The notes under the pieces were generated by a model. The model made no database searches. It was not told the DNA's origin and was given only the letters and a program-made list of their open reading frames with translations. From JACCZX01 sp038216465 (GTDB lineage Bacteria; Pseudomonadota; Gammaproteobacteria; Burkholderiales; Burkholderiaceae_F): a stretch of 64,000 bases of DNA. Position 1 is the stretch's first letter, and each line of letters begins with the position of its first letter. The position numbers and the translations under genes are program-made. This document shows, piece by piece, positions 1 to 8,946 of this stretch. The DNA lies in NCBI GenBank assembly GCA_038216465.1, contig JBBQQC010000002.1, positions 146,946 through 210,945 of the forward strand, given 5' to 3'.

Positions 1-1
1 C

Positions 2-319
2 TTGTATCCGGCGCTGCCCGACGATCCCGGCCACGCATTGTGGAAGCGCGATATGAGCGGTGCGACAGGTTTGTTCGGGATCGTGCTGAAACCGGAATCA
101 GGCGGCGGCCTCAACAGGCTTGTCGACGCCGTCGAACTGTTCGGGCGCGGCTATTCGTGGGGCGGCTACGAAAGCCTGCTGATTCCCGTGTATCCCGAGC
201 GCAGCGTGGCGCCGTGTGCGTACGAGGGGCGTTTGTTTCGAATCTCGGCCGGGCTCGAGGACGCGGACGATTTGATCGCAGATCTCGGGCGCGGCTTTGC
301 GGCGCTGCGCGCGTCGTGA
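2..319 (+). CDS. Cystathionine beta-lyase-type PLP enzyme, C-terminal part (cut by window start)
   Basis: The last 105 residues of a Cys/Met-metabolism PLP-dependent enzyme; the start and the PLP lysine lie outside the window. The stretch running from SGATGLFGIVLKP through FGRGYSWGGYESL to GRLFRISAGLED matches the C-terminal subdomain of cystathionine beta-lyase and gamma-synthase. The SWGG-x-ES motif is typical of the beta-lyase (MetC) branch, which cleaves cystathionine to homocysteine, pyruvate and ammonia in the cytosol. Lyase versus gamma-synthase cannot be settled without the N-terminal part. It runs head-on towards the SDR gene, with 12 bases between stops. Confidence 0.85.
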   Translation: MYPALPDDPGHALWKRDMSGATGLFGIVLKPESGGGLNRLVDAVELFGRGYSWGGYESLLIPVYPERSVAPCAYEGRLFRISAGLEDADDLIADLGRGFAALRAS

Positions 320-331
320 GCCGCGCGGAAA

Positions 332-1093
332 TCAGGCGTCGCCAGCGCGCGGCTTCTGCTTGCGACTCGCCATGATGCTATCGAACAGCCAGCGCGGCAT
401 CAGCTTCAACAGCGCCGTCACCCCCGCCATCTGCCACGGAATCGTGCGATAACGCGCGCCGGCAAGAATAGCGTCGGCGGCGCGCCGCGCGAACGCATCG
501 ACATCCATCAGGAAGGGCATTTGGTAGGGATTTTTCTTCGTCATCGCCGTGCGAATGAAGCCCGGTGAAATTGTCACCACCTTGATGCGGTGCTTTGCCA
601 TCTCGACACGCAAGCTTTCGCAGTAGACGATCGCGGCTGCTTTTGAGGCGCAATAAGCGTCCGAGCCCGGCAGGCCGCGCACTCCGGCGACGCTGGCGAT
701 GCCGACCAGCGTTCCGCGGCCGCGCGCCTTCATGCCAGCGATGAAGGGATGGAACGTAGCGGCCATCCCGAGAACGTTGGTGTCCATCACCTTGGCGAAT
801 TGCGCGAGGTCTTCGTAAAACTCGGTCTTGACGCCGATCGAAATTCCGGCATTGGCGATCACGATGTCGGTGCCGCCCACCGCTGCATCGAACGCATGGG
901 CGGCAGCTATCAGCGCATCTTTGTCAGTCACGTCGACGATGTAGATGTAGTGCTGGCCCGGCAAGCCGGCGACGACGGCGGCAAGCGCATCGCGGCGGCG
1001 CCCCGTCAAGCCCAGACGCGCTCCGCGCTTGGCGAACTCTTGCGCCAGCGCCGCACCAATGCCGCTGGAGGCACCCGTGATGAATACATTCAT
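332..1093 (-). CDS. SDR-family oxidoreductase
   Basis: A 253-residue classical short-chain dehydrogenase. The N-terminal TGASSGIG nucleotide-binding motif sits at about residues 6–13, NAG (IVIANAGIS) follows near residue 80, and the catalytic pair is YCASKAA, with a serine upstream in GIASVAG. The ATG at 1093 directly precedes the NVFITGASSGIG strand. A longer in-frame version starting at 1171 would add 26 low-complexity residues with no family match. Substrate unknown; proteins of this type are usually cytosolic NADP(H)-dependent reductases. It lies downstream of dsbA on the same strand, after 239 bases that contain hairpins, so it may be transcribed separately. Confidence 0.88.
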   Translation of the reverse strand: MNVFITGASSGIGAALAQEFAKRGARLGLTGRRRDALAAVVAGLPGQHYIYIVDVTDKDALIAAAHAFDAAVGGTDIVIANAGISIGVKTEFYEDLAQFAKVMDTNVLGMAATFHPFIAGMKARGRGTLVGIASVAGVRGLPGSDAYCASKAAAIVYCESLRVEMAKHRIKVVTISPGFIRTAMTKKNPYQMPFLMDVDAFARRAADAILAGARYRTIPWQMAGVTALLKLMPRWLFDSIMASRKQKPRAGDA

Positions 1094-1180
1094 GTGCGAC
1101 GGAGTGTGACCCGCTTTTGCTGCCTTTGTACTGCGCCCGTCCGTCCGGCCGCTCCGAAGGCGGGGGCCCAACTAATGTTC

Positions 1181-1250
1181 GCGGTTCGTCTGACGCGAAC
1201 CGCGAATCCCGCGAGCAAGCTCGCGGGACCACCGGCGGCTGGGCCGCCGA
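1181..1250. repeat. Cluster of three hairpins between dsbA and the SDR gene
   Basis: Three successive inverted repeats lie in this 239-base intergenic stretch. The first is GCGGTTCG (1181–1188) with CGAACCGC (1196–1203). The second is TCCCGCGAG (1207–1215) with CTCGCGGGA (1220–1228), a perfect 9-bp stem with a 4-nt loop. The third is GGCGGC with GCCGCC near 1235–1249. None is followed by a clear T-run on either strand, so a transcript-stabilising, processing or factor-dependent termination role downstream of dsbA is as likely as intrinsic termination. Confidence 0.5.
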
Positions 1251-1332
1251 TGTCTGGCAACATGCCCCCGGCATGTCGCTAATCGTGGCGAGTGCACGTG
1301 CGACCGCGCAGCGGTCTCGTACACGAGGAGCG

Positions 1333-1974
1333 TTACTTCTTCCGTTCGCTGCGGGCGCGCTGGATCAGGCTGTCCATCACGACCAGGCTGCCCTCGGCCG
1401 AGCGCACCATCGAGGGCGACGTGACGTATTTGCCGTCGATCGCCATGCTCGGTGTGCCGTCGATCTTGTAAGCGCGCCAGAGTTGCCCGGCGCGATTGGT
1501 ACGCGCCCCGACCGAGAACGAGTTGTAGGCATCCAGCCATTGCTTGCGGTCAATGCCCTGCGTCGCCATGAAGTCGGCGATCTCGTCGGGCTTCAGCAGC
1601 GGCATGTGCTTGGTCTGAATGGCATCGAAGACCTTCGAGTGCATTTCGTTGGCCTTACCGAGCGCTTCGAGCGTGTAGTAGATGCGGACGTGCGGCAGCG
1701 CTTTGTCATCCCATGAAATGGGAACGCGTCGGTACTCGACGTCGGCCGGCAGCGATTTGATCCACCCCTGCAGGATCGGGTTGTACGACATGCAATGCGG
1801 GCAGGAATACTGGAAGAATTCGATGACCTCGACCTTGTTGGCGGACTCGGTGGGCTGAGGCGGCGAAACCGGCCTGAAATCCTTCATTTCCTGCAGCTGC
1901 CGGGCCGGCTGAGCCCACCCCGTCACCGGGATGGCGGCAACTGCGATCAATAACTGACGGCGTTTGGTAAACAT
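1333..1974 (-). CDS. dsbA: Thiol:disulfide interchange protein DsbA
   Basis: A 213-residue periplasmic thioredoxin-fold oxidase that introduces disulfides into exported proteins. A signal peptide (KRRQLLIAVAAIPVTGWAQ) ends near residue 21. The active site C58-P-H-C61 sits in FFQYSCPHCMSY, the cis-proline loop is DGTPSMAIDG, and a helical insertion separates the two halves, as in E. coli DsbA. The ATG at 1974 is chosen over an upstream TTG at 1986 because GGAGAG lies 5–6 bases before it. It follows the SPOR gene and argS on the same strand, an order familiar from Burkholderiales. Its redox partner DsbB is not in the window. Confidence 0.95.
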   Translation of the reverse strand: MFTKRRQLLIAVAAIPVTGWAQPARQLQEMKDFRPVSPPQPTESANKVEVIEFFQYSCPHCMSYNPILQGWIKSLPADVEYRRVPISWDDKALPHVRIYYTLEALGKANEMHSKVFDAIQTKHMPLLKPDEIADFMATQGIDRKQWLDAYNSFSVGARTNRAGQLWRAYKIDGTPSMAIDGKYVTSPSMVRSAEGSLVVMDSLIQRARSERKK

Positions 1975-2069
1975 CGAGCTCTCCAACTTTGAATTTCAGA
2001 TGACGCAGCAAGCAGTATCGCAAGAGCAACGTTGCTCAGACTCGCGCCGATGACATGGGTTTCCGGGCC

Positions 2070-2627
2070 TTATTTAAGGCGAACCAACTGAACGTCGATG
2101 CCGTTTTCCGCCATTGTCTTGCGAATCCGGTTCACGTCCTCCAGGTTGCCATACGGTCCGAGCCGCACGCGGTACAGCGTCGTTCCGTCCTGCTCGCGCG
2201 GAAATACGCGAGCGTCGAAGCCAAGCAGCGCCAGGCGCGCCCGCATTGAGTCCGCATCGTCGGGCGTCCTGAACGCGCCCGCCTGCAACAGGAAGCGCGA
2301 ATCTTCGGCGGGAAAGGCATTGCCCTTTTCGGCCGGCGGCGGCGCCGCTTTCGGATCCGTGGCCGGATCGGCTTTCGGTGGATCGGGCACCATCGCCTTC
2401 GACGGAGCGTGCGTGTACAACGACTTATTCGGGTCGGGCAGCGCGCCGCCGGCGGAAGGATTCACGTTGTCGCTGGCCGGCCGAACTTTGTTGACGAACG
2501 GCACCGGCGCATTGGTTATGAACATTGCGACGGCCACCGCGATCGCCAACCCCAGCACCAAGCCCGCGATGAAACCGATCAGGGTGGTGCCGCGCTGCCC
2601 AAACCGCATGACTGACTTCAAATTCAC
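2070..2627 (-). CDS. SPOR-domain membrane protein
   Basis: A 185-residue bitopic protein: a short cytoplasmic N-terminus, one transmembrane helix (about residues 14–35, GFIAGLVLGLAIAVAVAMFI), a Pro/Ala/Asp-rich linker, and a C-terminal SPOR domain (about residues 110–185, beginning RFLLQAGAFRTPDDADSMRARL) that binds denuded septal peptidoglycan glycans. GTG at 2627 is preferred over ATG at 2609 because GGAG lies 5 bases before it and it overlaps the argS stop. That overlap implies translational coupling to argS. SPOR proteins of this layout (FtsN/DedD-like) help cell division; the exact role here is not visible. Confidence 0.88.
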   Translation of the reverse strand: MNLKSVMRFGQRGTTLIGFIAGLVLGLAIAVAVAMFITNAPVPFVNKVRPASDNVNPSAGGALPDPNKSLYTHAPSKAMVPDPPKADPATDPKAAPPPAEKGNAFPAEDSRFLLQAGAFRTPDDADSMRARLALLGFDARVFPREQDGTTLYRVRLGPYGNLEDVNRIRKTMAENGIDVQLVRLK

Positions 2628-4351
2628 ATCTGCTCCGGCGCCGACACGCCCAGTAGTTGCAGCCCATTGACAAGGACCTGGCGCGTTGCGTGCAGCAACG
2701 CCAGTCTTGCGGCGCGTACCGCTTCGTCTTCGACCAGCACTCGCTCTGCATTGTAGTAGGCGTGAAAATCGGCCGCGAGTTCCTTCAAGTACGCGGCCAC
2801 GTGATGCGGCGCCAGCTCGTCGGCGGCACTTGCGATCGCGCCCGGATAGCCGGCGAGCCGGTTCAACAGCGCCTGCTCGCGCGGGCTTTGCAGCGGCGCC
2901 AGCTCGGTGGTCGCCGTCGATGTAGTCGCGTATCCCTTGTCGGTCGCCTGCGCGAACACCGAGCAAATTCGCGCGTGCGCGTACTGCACGTAGTAGACGG
3001 GATTGTCTTCCGACTTCGATACCGCCAGATCGACATCGAACACAAATTCGGCATCGGGTTTGCGCGACACCAGGAAAAACCGCGTCGCATCGCGTCCGAC
3101 CCAGTCGAGCAGATCGCGCAGCGTCACATAGGTGCCGGCGCGCTTGCTCATCTTTACTTCTTCAGCGCCTTTGGTCACGCGCAGCATCTTGTGCAGCAGG
3201 TAGTCGGGGTACCCGCGCGGCACCGTGATCCCGAGCGATTTCGCTGCCGCGCGCAGGCCGGCGCGTACCCGCGCGACGGTCCCATAGTGATCGCTGCCCT
3301 GCACGTTGATCACCTTGTCGTAGCCGCGCTGCAGCTTGTTGATGTGATATGCAACGTCGGGCACGAAGTAGGTGTAGGTGCCATCCGACTTCCGCATCAC
3401 ACGATCCTTGTCGTCGCTCTGCGGACCGCCATAGCCATCGAGATCAGCGATCGCGGTGGTCTTCAGCCACAGCGCGCCGCCATCCTCGTAGGTCATCCCG
3501 GACGCGGTGAGCGCCACAATCGCAGCATCGACCTTGCCGTCGCGATACAGCGAGGACTCGAGAAAAAAACTGTCGAAGTGGACGCCGAGCGCCGCCAGAT
3601 CGCGGTCCTGCTCACTGCGCAGATGCGCGACCGCGAAGCGTTCGATGGCCGCAAGATCATCGACGTCGCCGCTCGCGCGGACGGCAACGCCGTCGCGCTC
3701 GATCGTCGCCTGCGAGAGGTAGTCGTGCGCGATTTCGGAGATGTATTCGCCGCGATATCCGTTTTCCGGAAACGCAATGACCCGGCCCTGCAATTCCCGA
3801 GCGCGCGCCTGCACCGACTGCGCGAGTGTTGCGATCTGCACGCCGGCGTCGTTGTAGTAGAACTCACGCGTCACCTGCCATCCCTGCGCGGCCAGCAAAT
3901 TCGCCAGCACATCGCCGAGGGCAGCTTGCCGCGCGTGGCCCAGATGCAGCGGTCCGGTCGGGTTGGCGGACACAAATTCGATCATCACCCGCTGCCCTGC
4001 GTGCGTGTTGATCATGCCGAAGCAACTCGCTTCGCGCATCACTTCGCGAATTACCTGGTGTCGCGCATGCGTCGTCAGACGGAGATTGATGAATCCGGGG
4101 CCGGCCACCTCAACCGATTCGAGTAATGACGAGAACCCTGACGCGGCGCGCACCGCGGCCGCAATGCCGGCCGCTACTTCGCGTGGGTTTTTCTTGCGGG
4201 CCTTGGCGATCTGCAGTGCGATGTTGGTGGCCGCGTCACCGTGCGCCTCAATCTTTGGGCGTTCGAGCACGACAGGAATACCTGCCACGCCGAGCTGTGC
4301 GCAAGCTTCTTCGATCAGGCTGACCAGTTGTCGTTGGTGCGGGAGAAGCAT
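2624..4351 (-). CDS. argS: Arginyl-tRNA synthetase
   Basis: A 575-residue class I aminoacyl-tRNA synthetase charging tRNA-Arg. The N-terminal Add-1 domain occupies about residues 1–90. The HIGH-type signature HLGH is at residues 136–139 within SANPTGPLHLGHARQA, the KMSKR signature VKMSKRAGTY is near residue 400, and the C-terminal anticodon-binding DALR domain contains VQYAHARI. Length is normal for bacterial ArgS. It heads a leftward run with the SPOR gene, whose GTG overlaps the argS stop. A 138-base divergent promoter region separates it from the rightward importer run. Confidence 0.97.
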   Translation of the reverse strand: MLLPHQRQLVSLIEEACAQLGVAGIPVVLERPKIEAHGDAATNIALQIAKARKKNPREVAAGIAAAVRAASGFSSLLESVEVAGPGFINLRLTTHARHQVIREVMREASCFGMINTHAGQRVMIEFVSANPTGPLHLGHARQAALGDVLANLLAAQGWQVTREFYYNDAGVQIATLAQSVQARARELQGRVIAFPENGYRGEYISEIAHDYLSQATIERDGVAVRASGDVDDLAAIERFAVAHLRSEQDRDLAALGVHFDSFFLESSLYRDGKVDAAIVALTASGMTYEDGGALWLKTTAIADLDGYGGPQSDDKDRVMRKSDGTYTYFVPDVAYHINKLQRGYDKVINVQGSDHYGTVARVRAGLRAAAKSLGITVPRGYPDYLLHKMLRVTKGAEEVKMSKRAGTYVTLRDLLDWVGRDATRFFLVSRKPDAEFVFDVDLAVSKSEDNPVYYVQYAHARICSVFAQATDKGYATTSTATTELAPLQSPREQALLNRLAGYPGAIASAADELAPHHVAAYLKELAADFHAYYNAERVLVEDEAVRAARLALLHATRQVLVNGLQLLGVSAPEQM

Positions 4352-4489
4352 GCGGCGCTCACTGCGCGCCTAGTCGCGCAACGCCGCGCAGTTTACTTAA
4401 GGGCTGCGCCGGCGTGCGGTGGTGCTTTGGTCGCGGTTCGCCCTTAGAATCAAGCGGCAGTGCGCTCTGACAACCATAAGAGGGAGACC

Positions 4490-5506
4490 ATGAACCGACG
4501 CCGACTTCTGAAATCTGCTGCAATCGCGGGCGCGTGCCAGGCGCTGCCGCTGCCTGTCTTCGCACAGCAACAGCGCGCCATTTGCTACAACTGCCCGCCC
4601 GAGTGGGCGGATTGGGGCGGCATGCTGAAGCTGATCAATCAGCGGCTGAGCATTTCCGTCCCGCCCGACAACAAGAACTCGGGGCAGTCATTGGCGGCGC
4701 TGATCGCCGAGAAGGGCAACCCGGTGGCCGACGTCACGTACCTCGGTGGCCAGGTCGGCCCGCAGGCGCGCGAGGCAGGGGTGCTCACTCCCTACAAACC
4801 GCAGCGCTGGAACGAGATTCCAGCCGGCCTGAAAGATCCCGACGGATACTGGTTCACCATTCACTCGGGCACGTTGGGCCTGTTCATCAACACTGCCGCG
4901 CTGCGTGGCAAGCCCGTGCCGCGGTCGTGGGGCGATCTGACGAATCCCGACTACAAGGGGATGGTGGGTTACCTGAATCCGGCGAGTGCGGCCGTTGGCC
5001 AAGTGGGAGTGATTGCCGTCAATCTGGCGCTCGGCGGCACGTACGAGAACCTCGACCCCGCGATCGCCTATTTCAAGAAGCTGCAAGCCAACGATCCGAT
5101 CGTGCCGACACAGACCGCGTATGCGCGTGTTCTGTCAGGCGAGATTCCGATTCTGTTCGACTATGACTTCAACGCGTATCGCGCGCAATACACGGACAAG
5201 GCGCCGGTGCAATTCGTGATTCCGCGCGAAGGCACACAACAGCTGCCGTACGTGATGGGACTCGTTGCACGCGGTCCGAATCCGGAGCATGGCAAGAAGA
5301 TGCTCGACTTTCTGTTGTCGGATGAAGGCCAGCGGCATTGGGCGAATGCGTTCCTGCGGCCGGTGTTTCCGGCGGCGATGAGCGCTGAGGTGCGCTCTCG
5401 CTTCGTCGCCGACTCGGAATATGCGCGCGCGCAGCCGATCGATGTCTTCAAGCTTTCCGGTGTCGCGAAGGTCATCGGCGAACGCTATCGAAAAGACGTA
5501 GGGTGA
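4490..5506 (+). CDS. ABC transporter solute-binding protein (iron/polyamine/2-AEP type)
   Basis: A 338-residue periplasmic binding protein with a signal peptide (NRRRLLKSAAIAGACQALPLPVFAQ, cleavage near residue 26). The body shows family-1 features: SWGDLTNPDYKGMVGYLNP after the first lobe and a C-terminal MLDFLLSDEGQRHWA stretch. ATG at 4490 follows AGGGAG by 3–4 bases. It lacks adjacent permeases, but the two permeases and ATPase at 9842–12583 are of exactly the class that pairs with such proteins and lack their own binding protein, so I infer they belong together. Ligand unknown; the phosphorus-linked neighbours suggest an organophosphate or aminophosphonate. Confidence 0.85.
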   Translation: MNRRRLLKSAAIAGACQALPLPVFAQQQRAICYNCPPEWADWGGMLKLINQRLSISVPPDNKNSGQSLAALIAEKGNPVADVTYLGGQVGPQAREAGVLTPYKPQRWNEIPAGLKDPDGYWFTIHSGTLGLFINTAALRGKPVPRSWGDLTNPDYKGMVGYLNPASAAVGQVGVIAVNLALGGTYENLDPAIAYFKKLQANDPIVPTQTAYARVLSGEIPILFDYDFNAYRAQYTDKAPVQFVIPREGTQQLPYVMGLVARGPNPEHGKKMLDFLLSDEGQRHWANAFLRPVFPAAMSAEVRSRFVADSEYARAQPIDVFKLSGVAKVIGERYRKDVG

Positions 5507-5513
5507 AAAGACT

Positions 5514-6515
5514 ATGAAGCGAACTTTGGTCGCAACCGCGGCAGCGACGATCGCGGCGTTGGCGCTGGTCGCTAACGGCCCAGCGTTTTCGCAGGCTTGC
5601 TCTAACCGCGGCGATCTCGATGCCCGCTATTGCGACGAGAACGGCGATTTGCTTGCCGATGTGCCGAAGAACGAGAAGGACTTGCAGGATCCGGCGACGC
5701 TCGTGTTTTCGTACACGCCGGTCGAGGATCCTGCCGTCTACGAGAACGTGTTCAAGGACTTCATGGCGCACCTGTCGAAAGTGACCGGCAAGCGGGTGCG
5801 CTGGTTTCCGGCCGAGTCGTACGCGGCGCAAGTTGAAGCCATGCGTTCCGGGCGACTGCACATCGCGGGCGTCGCGACCGGGCCGACGCCCTACGCAGTG
5901 AATCTGGCAGGCTTTGTCCCGATCGTCGCGATGCAGCGTGCCGACGGCAGCGTCGGCTATACCCTGCAGCTGATTACGCACAAGGACAGCGACATCCGCA
6001 AGGTCTCCGACCTGAAGGGCAAGCGCGTTGCGCATGTGTCGCCGTCGTCCAACTCCGGCGACATCGCTCCGCGCGTGCTGTTCAAGCAGCTTGGCATCGA
6101 GCCCGGCAAGGACTACGAGGTCATCTACTCTGGCAAGCACGACAACTCGATCATGGGCGTGGTCAACCGTGACTACGACGCCGCGCCGATTGCGTCGACC
6201 GTGGCCGAGCGGATGCAGGCGCGCGGAATGTTCAAGGCGGACACGTTGCGCGTCGTGTACGAATCGGCGCCGTTTCCACGCACTGCGTTCGGTGTTGCAC
6301 ACAACTTGAAACCCGAATTGCAGGCGAAGATCAAGCAGGCCTTCCTGACGTTCGACTTTAAGAATTCGAAACTTGCCAGCGAGTTCAAGGACACCGAGCG
6401 TTTCGGGCCAATCGAATATAAGAGTGCCTGGAAAGATGTGCGCCTGATCCAGGGCGCGACCGGTATCCGCTACACGCAGGAAAACCTGTCGAAGCTGGGC
6501 ACCAAGGCGGAGTAA
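5514..6515 (+). CDS. phnD: PhnD-type phosphonate/phosphate-ester binding protein
   Basis: A 333-residue periplasmic binding protein of the phosphate/phosphite/phosphonate family. The signal peptide is about residues 1–27. The family core includes FSYTPVEDPAVYENVFKDF near residue 65, YAAQVEAMRSGRLHIAGV around residue 105, and KGKRVAHVSPSSNSGDIAPR around residue 170, whose Ser/Asn/Ser run corresponds to the ligand-phosphate loop. The gap to the upstream binding protein is 7 bases, and phnC follows 3 bases after the stop. Family members bind phosphonates, phosphite, hypophosphite or phosphate itself, so the substrate cannot be named from sequence. Confidence 0.9.
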   Translation: MKRTLVATAAATIAALALVANGPAFSQACSNRGDLDARYCDENGDLLADVPKNEKDLQDPATLVFSYTPVEDPAVYENVFKDFMAHLSKVTGKRVRWFPAESYAAQVEAMRSGRLHIAGVATGPTPYAVNLAGFVPIVAMQRADGSVGYTLQLITHKDSDIRKVSDLKGKRVAHVSPSSNSGDIAPRVLFKQLGIEPGKDYEVIYSGKHDNSIMGVVNRDYDAAPIASTVAERMQARGMFKADTLRVVYESAPFPRTAFGVAHNLKPELQAKIKQAFLTFDFKNSKLASEFKDTERFGPIEYKSAWKDVRLIQGATGIRYTQENLSKLGTKAE

Positions 6516-6518
6516 TTG

Positions 6519-7343
6519 GTGGCGCGCGCCCCCCAGGAGCGTGCAAGCGCTCCTACGGCTGATCGCGTACGCCTCTCAGTCGAGCAGCTGATCAAGGTCT
6601 ATTCCACCGGCAAGCGCGCGCTTGACGGCATTGACTTTGCGATTCGTGGGCCGGAATTGGTCGCGATAGTCGGCTCCTCGGGCGCGGGCAAGAGCACATT
6701 TATCCGCTGTATCAACCGGCTAGTGGAACCGACCTCGGGACGCGTGCGGCTCGACGGCGAGGATATCGTCGCGCTCGATCGCGCGGAGCTGCGCGCCGCA
6801 CGCCGTCGCATCGGCATGATCTTTCAGGAATTCAACCTGGTCGAGAGGTTGACGGTGATGGAGAACGTGCTGGCCGGTCGGCTCGGCTACGTGGGTTTCG
6901 TCGACGCGTTTCGCCGGCGGTTTGCGGCAGACGATATTGCGGCCGCGTTCGAATTGCTCAATCGGGTGGGGCTCGAAGGTTTTCAGGACCGGCGTGCCGA
7001 CGCGCTGTCCGGCGGTCAGCGCCAGCGAGTCGGCATTGCGCGCGCGTTGATGCAGCGTCCCGATCTGCTGCTGGTCGACGAACCCACCGCGAGCCTTGAT
7101 CCGAAGACGGCGCGCCAGATCATGCGGCTGATCAAGGAACTTGCTACGGAGCGCAGCACGCCGGCGATCGTCAACCTGCACGACGTCGCGCTGGCGCGCG
7201 AGTTTGCCGACCGCATCGTGGGCTTTCGCGACGGTCGCATCGTGTTCGACAACACACCGTCCGTGCTGTCCGATGCAACGCTGGACGGTATCTACGGGGG
7301 CGAAGACTGGCATCGGCACGATGACGAGGATGCAGTGGCATGA
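6519..7343 (+). CDS. phnC: Phosphonate-type ABC importer ATPase
   Basis: A 274-residue ABC ATPase energising the PhnE permeases. Walker A is GSSGAGKST, the Q-loop is MIFQEFNLVERL, the signature is LSGGQRQRVGIARAL, Walker B is LLLVDEPTASLDP, and the switch histidine is in VNLHDVALA. GTG at 6519 is preferred over the TTG at 6516 because GGAG at 6509–6512 is then 6 bases away. Both lie directly after the phnD stop. It overlaps the next permease by ATGA (7340–7343). DEPTASLDP and NLHDVALA fit PhnC rather than amino-acid or sugar ATPases. Confidence 0.92.
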   Translation: MARAPQERASAPTADRVRLSVEQLIKVYSTGKRALDGIDFAIRGPELVAIVGSSGAGKSTFIRCINRLVEPTSGRVRLDGEDIVALDRAELRAARRRIGMIFQEFNLVERLTVMENVLAGRLGYVGFVDAFRRRFAADDIAAAFELLNRVGLEGFQDRRADALSGGQRQRVGIARALMQRPDLLLVDEPTASLDPKTARQIMRLIKELATERSTPAIVNLHDVALAREFADRIVGFRDGRIVFDNTPSVLSDATLDGIYGGEDWHRHDDEDAVA

Positions 7344-8143
7344 GCGCTGCTGCCGCACGCGCGTATCACTGGCACCCTTCGACAGTGTTCGGCAGCAAGG
7401 CGCGCCAGCGGATCGCGCTCGGGGTGTTCGCGCTCTACTGCATCTGGTCGATCCACGACTTGCCGATTGATTACGCGCGGGTTGCGCGCGGCGTGCCGCG
7501 CGCACTCGACATGCTCGCGCGCATGTGGCCACCGGACTTCGGGCGCTGGCAGCTGCTGCTGGATGGGATGCTCGAAAGCATCCAGATGGCGATCGCCTCG
7601 AGCGTTCTCGGCGCGATCCTGTGCGTGCCGCTCGCGCTGTGCGCAGCGCGCAACCTGGCGCCGACGCTGGTTTATGCGGTCGCGCGCGGCGTGATCGTCA
7701 TCGGGCGCACGTTCCACGAGGTGATCGTCGCGATCCTGTTCGTCAAGCTGTTCGGCTTCGGTGCCGTTGCCGGGCTGTTAACGCTCGCGTTTTCTTCGGC
7801 GGTGTTTCTCGCCAAGATGATCGCGGAAGACATCGAAAACATTCGTCCGGGACCGGTGGAAGCGGTGCGCGCGACCGGAGCGCCCTTTGGCCAGGTCGTG
7901 CTGTTCGCAGTGCTGCCGCAGGTCGTCGTGCGCACGCTGGGCGTATTCATCTATCGCGTCGACGCCAACCTGCGGCATTCGACGGTGATCGGCATCGTCG
8001 GTGCCGGCGGAATCGGTCAGACGCTGTCGGCGTCGTTCTCGCGCTACGACTACGACTTCAGCGCGGCGATTCTGATCTCGATCGCGCTGCTGGTCGCGTT
8101 CGGTGAATGGTTCAGCGACTGGGTACGGCGCAAGCTGCGATGA
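7340..8143 (+). CDS. phnE: Phosphonate-type ABC permease, first copy
   Basis: A 267-residue inner-membrane permease with about six transmembrane segments. The EAA-type coupling loop is EAVRATGAPFGQVVLFAVLPQ, and a PhnE-specific stretch reads YRVDANLRHSTVIGIVGAGGIG near the C-terminus. It starts inside the phnC stop (ATGA overlap) and ends in an ATGA overlap with the second permease, so translation of all three is probably coupled. The tandem non-identical PhnE pair suggests a heterodimeric channel. Confidence 0.92.
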   Translation: MSAAAARAYHWHPSTVFGSKARQRIALGVFALYCIWSIHDLPIDYARVARGVPRALDMLARMWPPDFGRWQLLLDGMLESIQMAIASSVLGAILCVPLALCAARNLAPTLVYAVARGVIVIGRTFHEVIVAILFVKLFGFGAVAGLLTLAFSSAVFLAKMIAEDIENIRPGPVEAVRATGAPFGQVVLFAVLPQVVVRTLGVFIYRVDANLRHSTVIGIVGAGGIGQTLSASFSRYDYDFSAAILISIALLVAFGEWFSDWVRRKLR

Positions 8144-8946
8144 ACGCGCTCCGGCACGACACTCCGCGCACCTGGCAGCGGCGCTCGCTCGGGCAGACGC
8201 TGCGCGCGTGGTGTTGGTTCGCGGGCGCCGCGCTCGCCGCCGCATGGTCGGTGTCGGCGCTCGACATCGAATGGGCGTTTTTCGCCGATGCGCACGTGCA
8301 GGCCGCCGACCTGATCGGGCGCATGTGGCCGCCGCGCTGGGCGTACCTGCCGACGATTCTGCGGCCGCTGATCGAGACGATCCACATTGCCACGCTGGGG
8401 ACGGCGATCGCGGTTGTGCTCGCGCTGCCGGTGGCGTTCCTCGCTGCGCGCAATACCACCGCGAACCAATTTACGTGGCTGATCGGACGCGGAATTCTGG
8501 TCGGCTCACGCTCGGTTAACACGGTAATTTGGGGGCTCGTGTTCGTCGCGATCTTCGGCCCAGGGCCGGTGGCAGGCATCTGCGCGGTCGCTGCGCGTTC
8601 GGTCGGATTTCTCGCCAAGATCGTCGCCGAGGCGATCGAGGAAGTTCACATTGGGCAAGTCGAGGCGATTGCGGCAACCGGCGCGAAGACGTCGCAGGTG
8701 TGGCTGATGGCGATCCTGCCGCAGGTGCTGCCCGTGCTGATCGGCACGTCGGCGTATCGCTGGGACATCAACGTGCGCGAGTCGAGCGTGCTGGGCTTCG
8801 TCGGCGCCGGTGGCATCGGCCTGTATCTGTACGCGTCGATCAATCAATTTGCATGGCCGCAGGTGCTGGTGATCCTGATCGCGACGTCGGTCATCGTGCT
8901 GGCGAGCGAAGCGGCGTCGGCATGGGTGCGCGCGAGGATCACGTGA
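8140..8946 (+). CDS. phnE: Phosphonate-type ABC permease, second copy
   Basis: A 268-residue paralogue of the preceding permease with the same signatures: ARSVGFLAKIVAEAIEE, the coupling loop EAIAATGAKTSQVWLMAILPQ, and YRWDINVRESSVLGFVGAGGIG. The ATG at 8140 overlaps the upstream stop by four bases; an upstream in-frame ATG at 8107 would sit inside the preceding gene. Its stop TGA shares one base with the ATG of the HAD gene (TGATG), tying the phosphatase to the transporter. Confidence 0.92.
   Translation: MNALRHDTPRTWQRRSLGQTLRAWCWFAGAALAAAWSVSALDIEWAFFADAHVQAADLIGRMWPPRWAYLPTILRPLIETIHIATLGTAIAVVLALPVAFLAARNTTANQFTWLIGRGILVGSRSVNTVIWGLVFVAIFGPGPVAGICAVAARSVGFLAKIVAEAIEEVHIGQVEAIAATGAKTSQVWLMAILPQVLPVLIGTSAYRWDINVRESSVLGFVGAGGIGLYLYASINQFAWPQVLVILIATSVIVLASEAASAWVRARIT

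Noticed and set aside
2657..4126. 489-codon open frame opposite argS
   Set aside because: It lies wholly antisense to a well-conserved argS; high GC keeps the opposite frame open. The translation is Arg/His/Val-rich with no recognisable domain.
4352..4489. Pho box upstream of the phosphorus uptake run
   Set aside because: I looked for direct CTGTCAT-type repeats and found only a weak single CTGACA-like match; not enough to call.
5514..8946. Calling the phnDCEE genes a phosphonate degradation pathway
   Set aside because: Only uptake genes are visible; no phnG–M, phnX/W or similar. The same transporter family also moves phosphate and phosphite.
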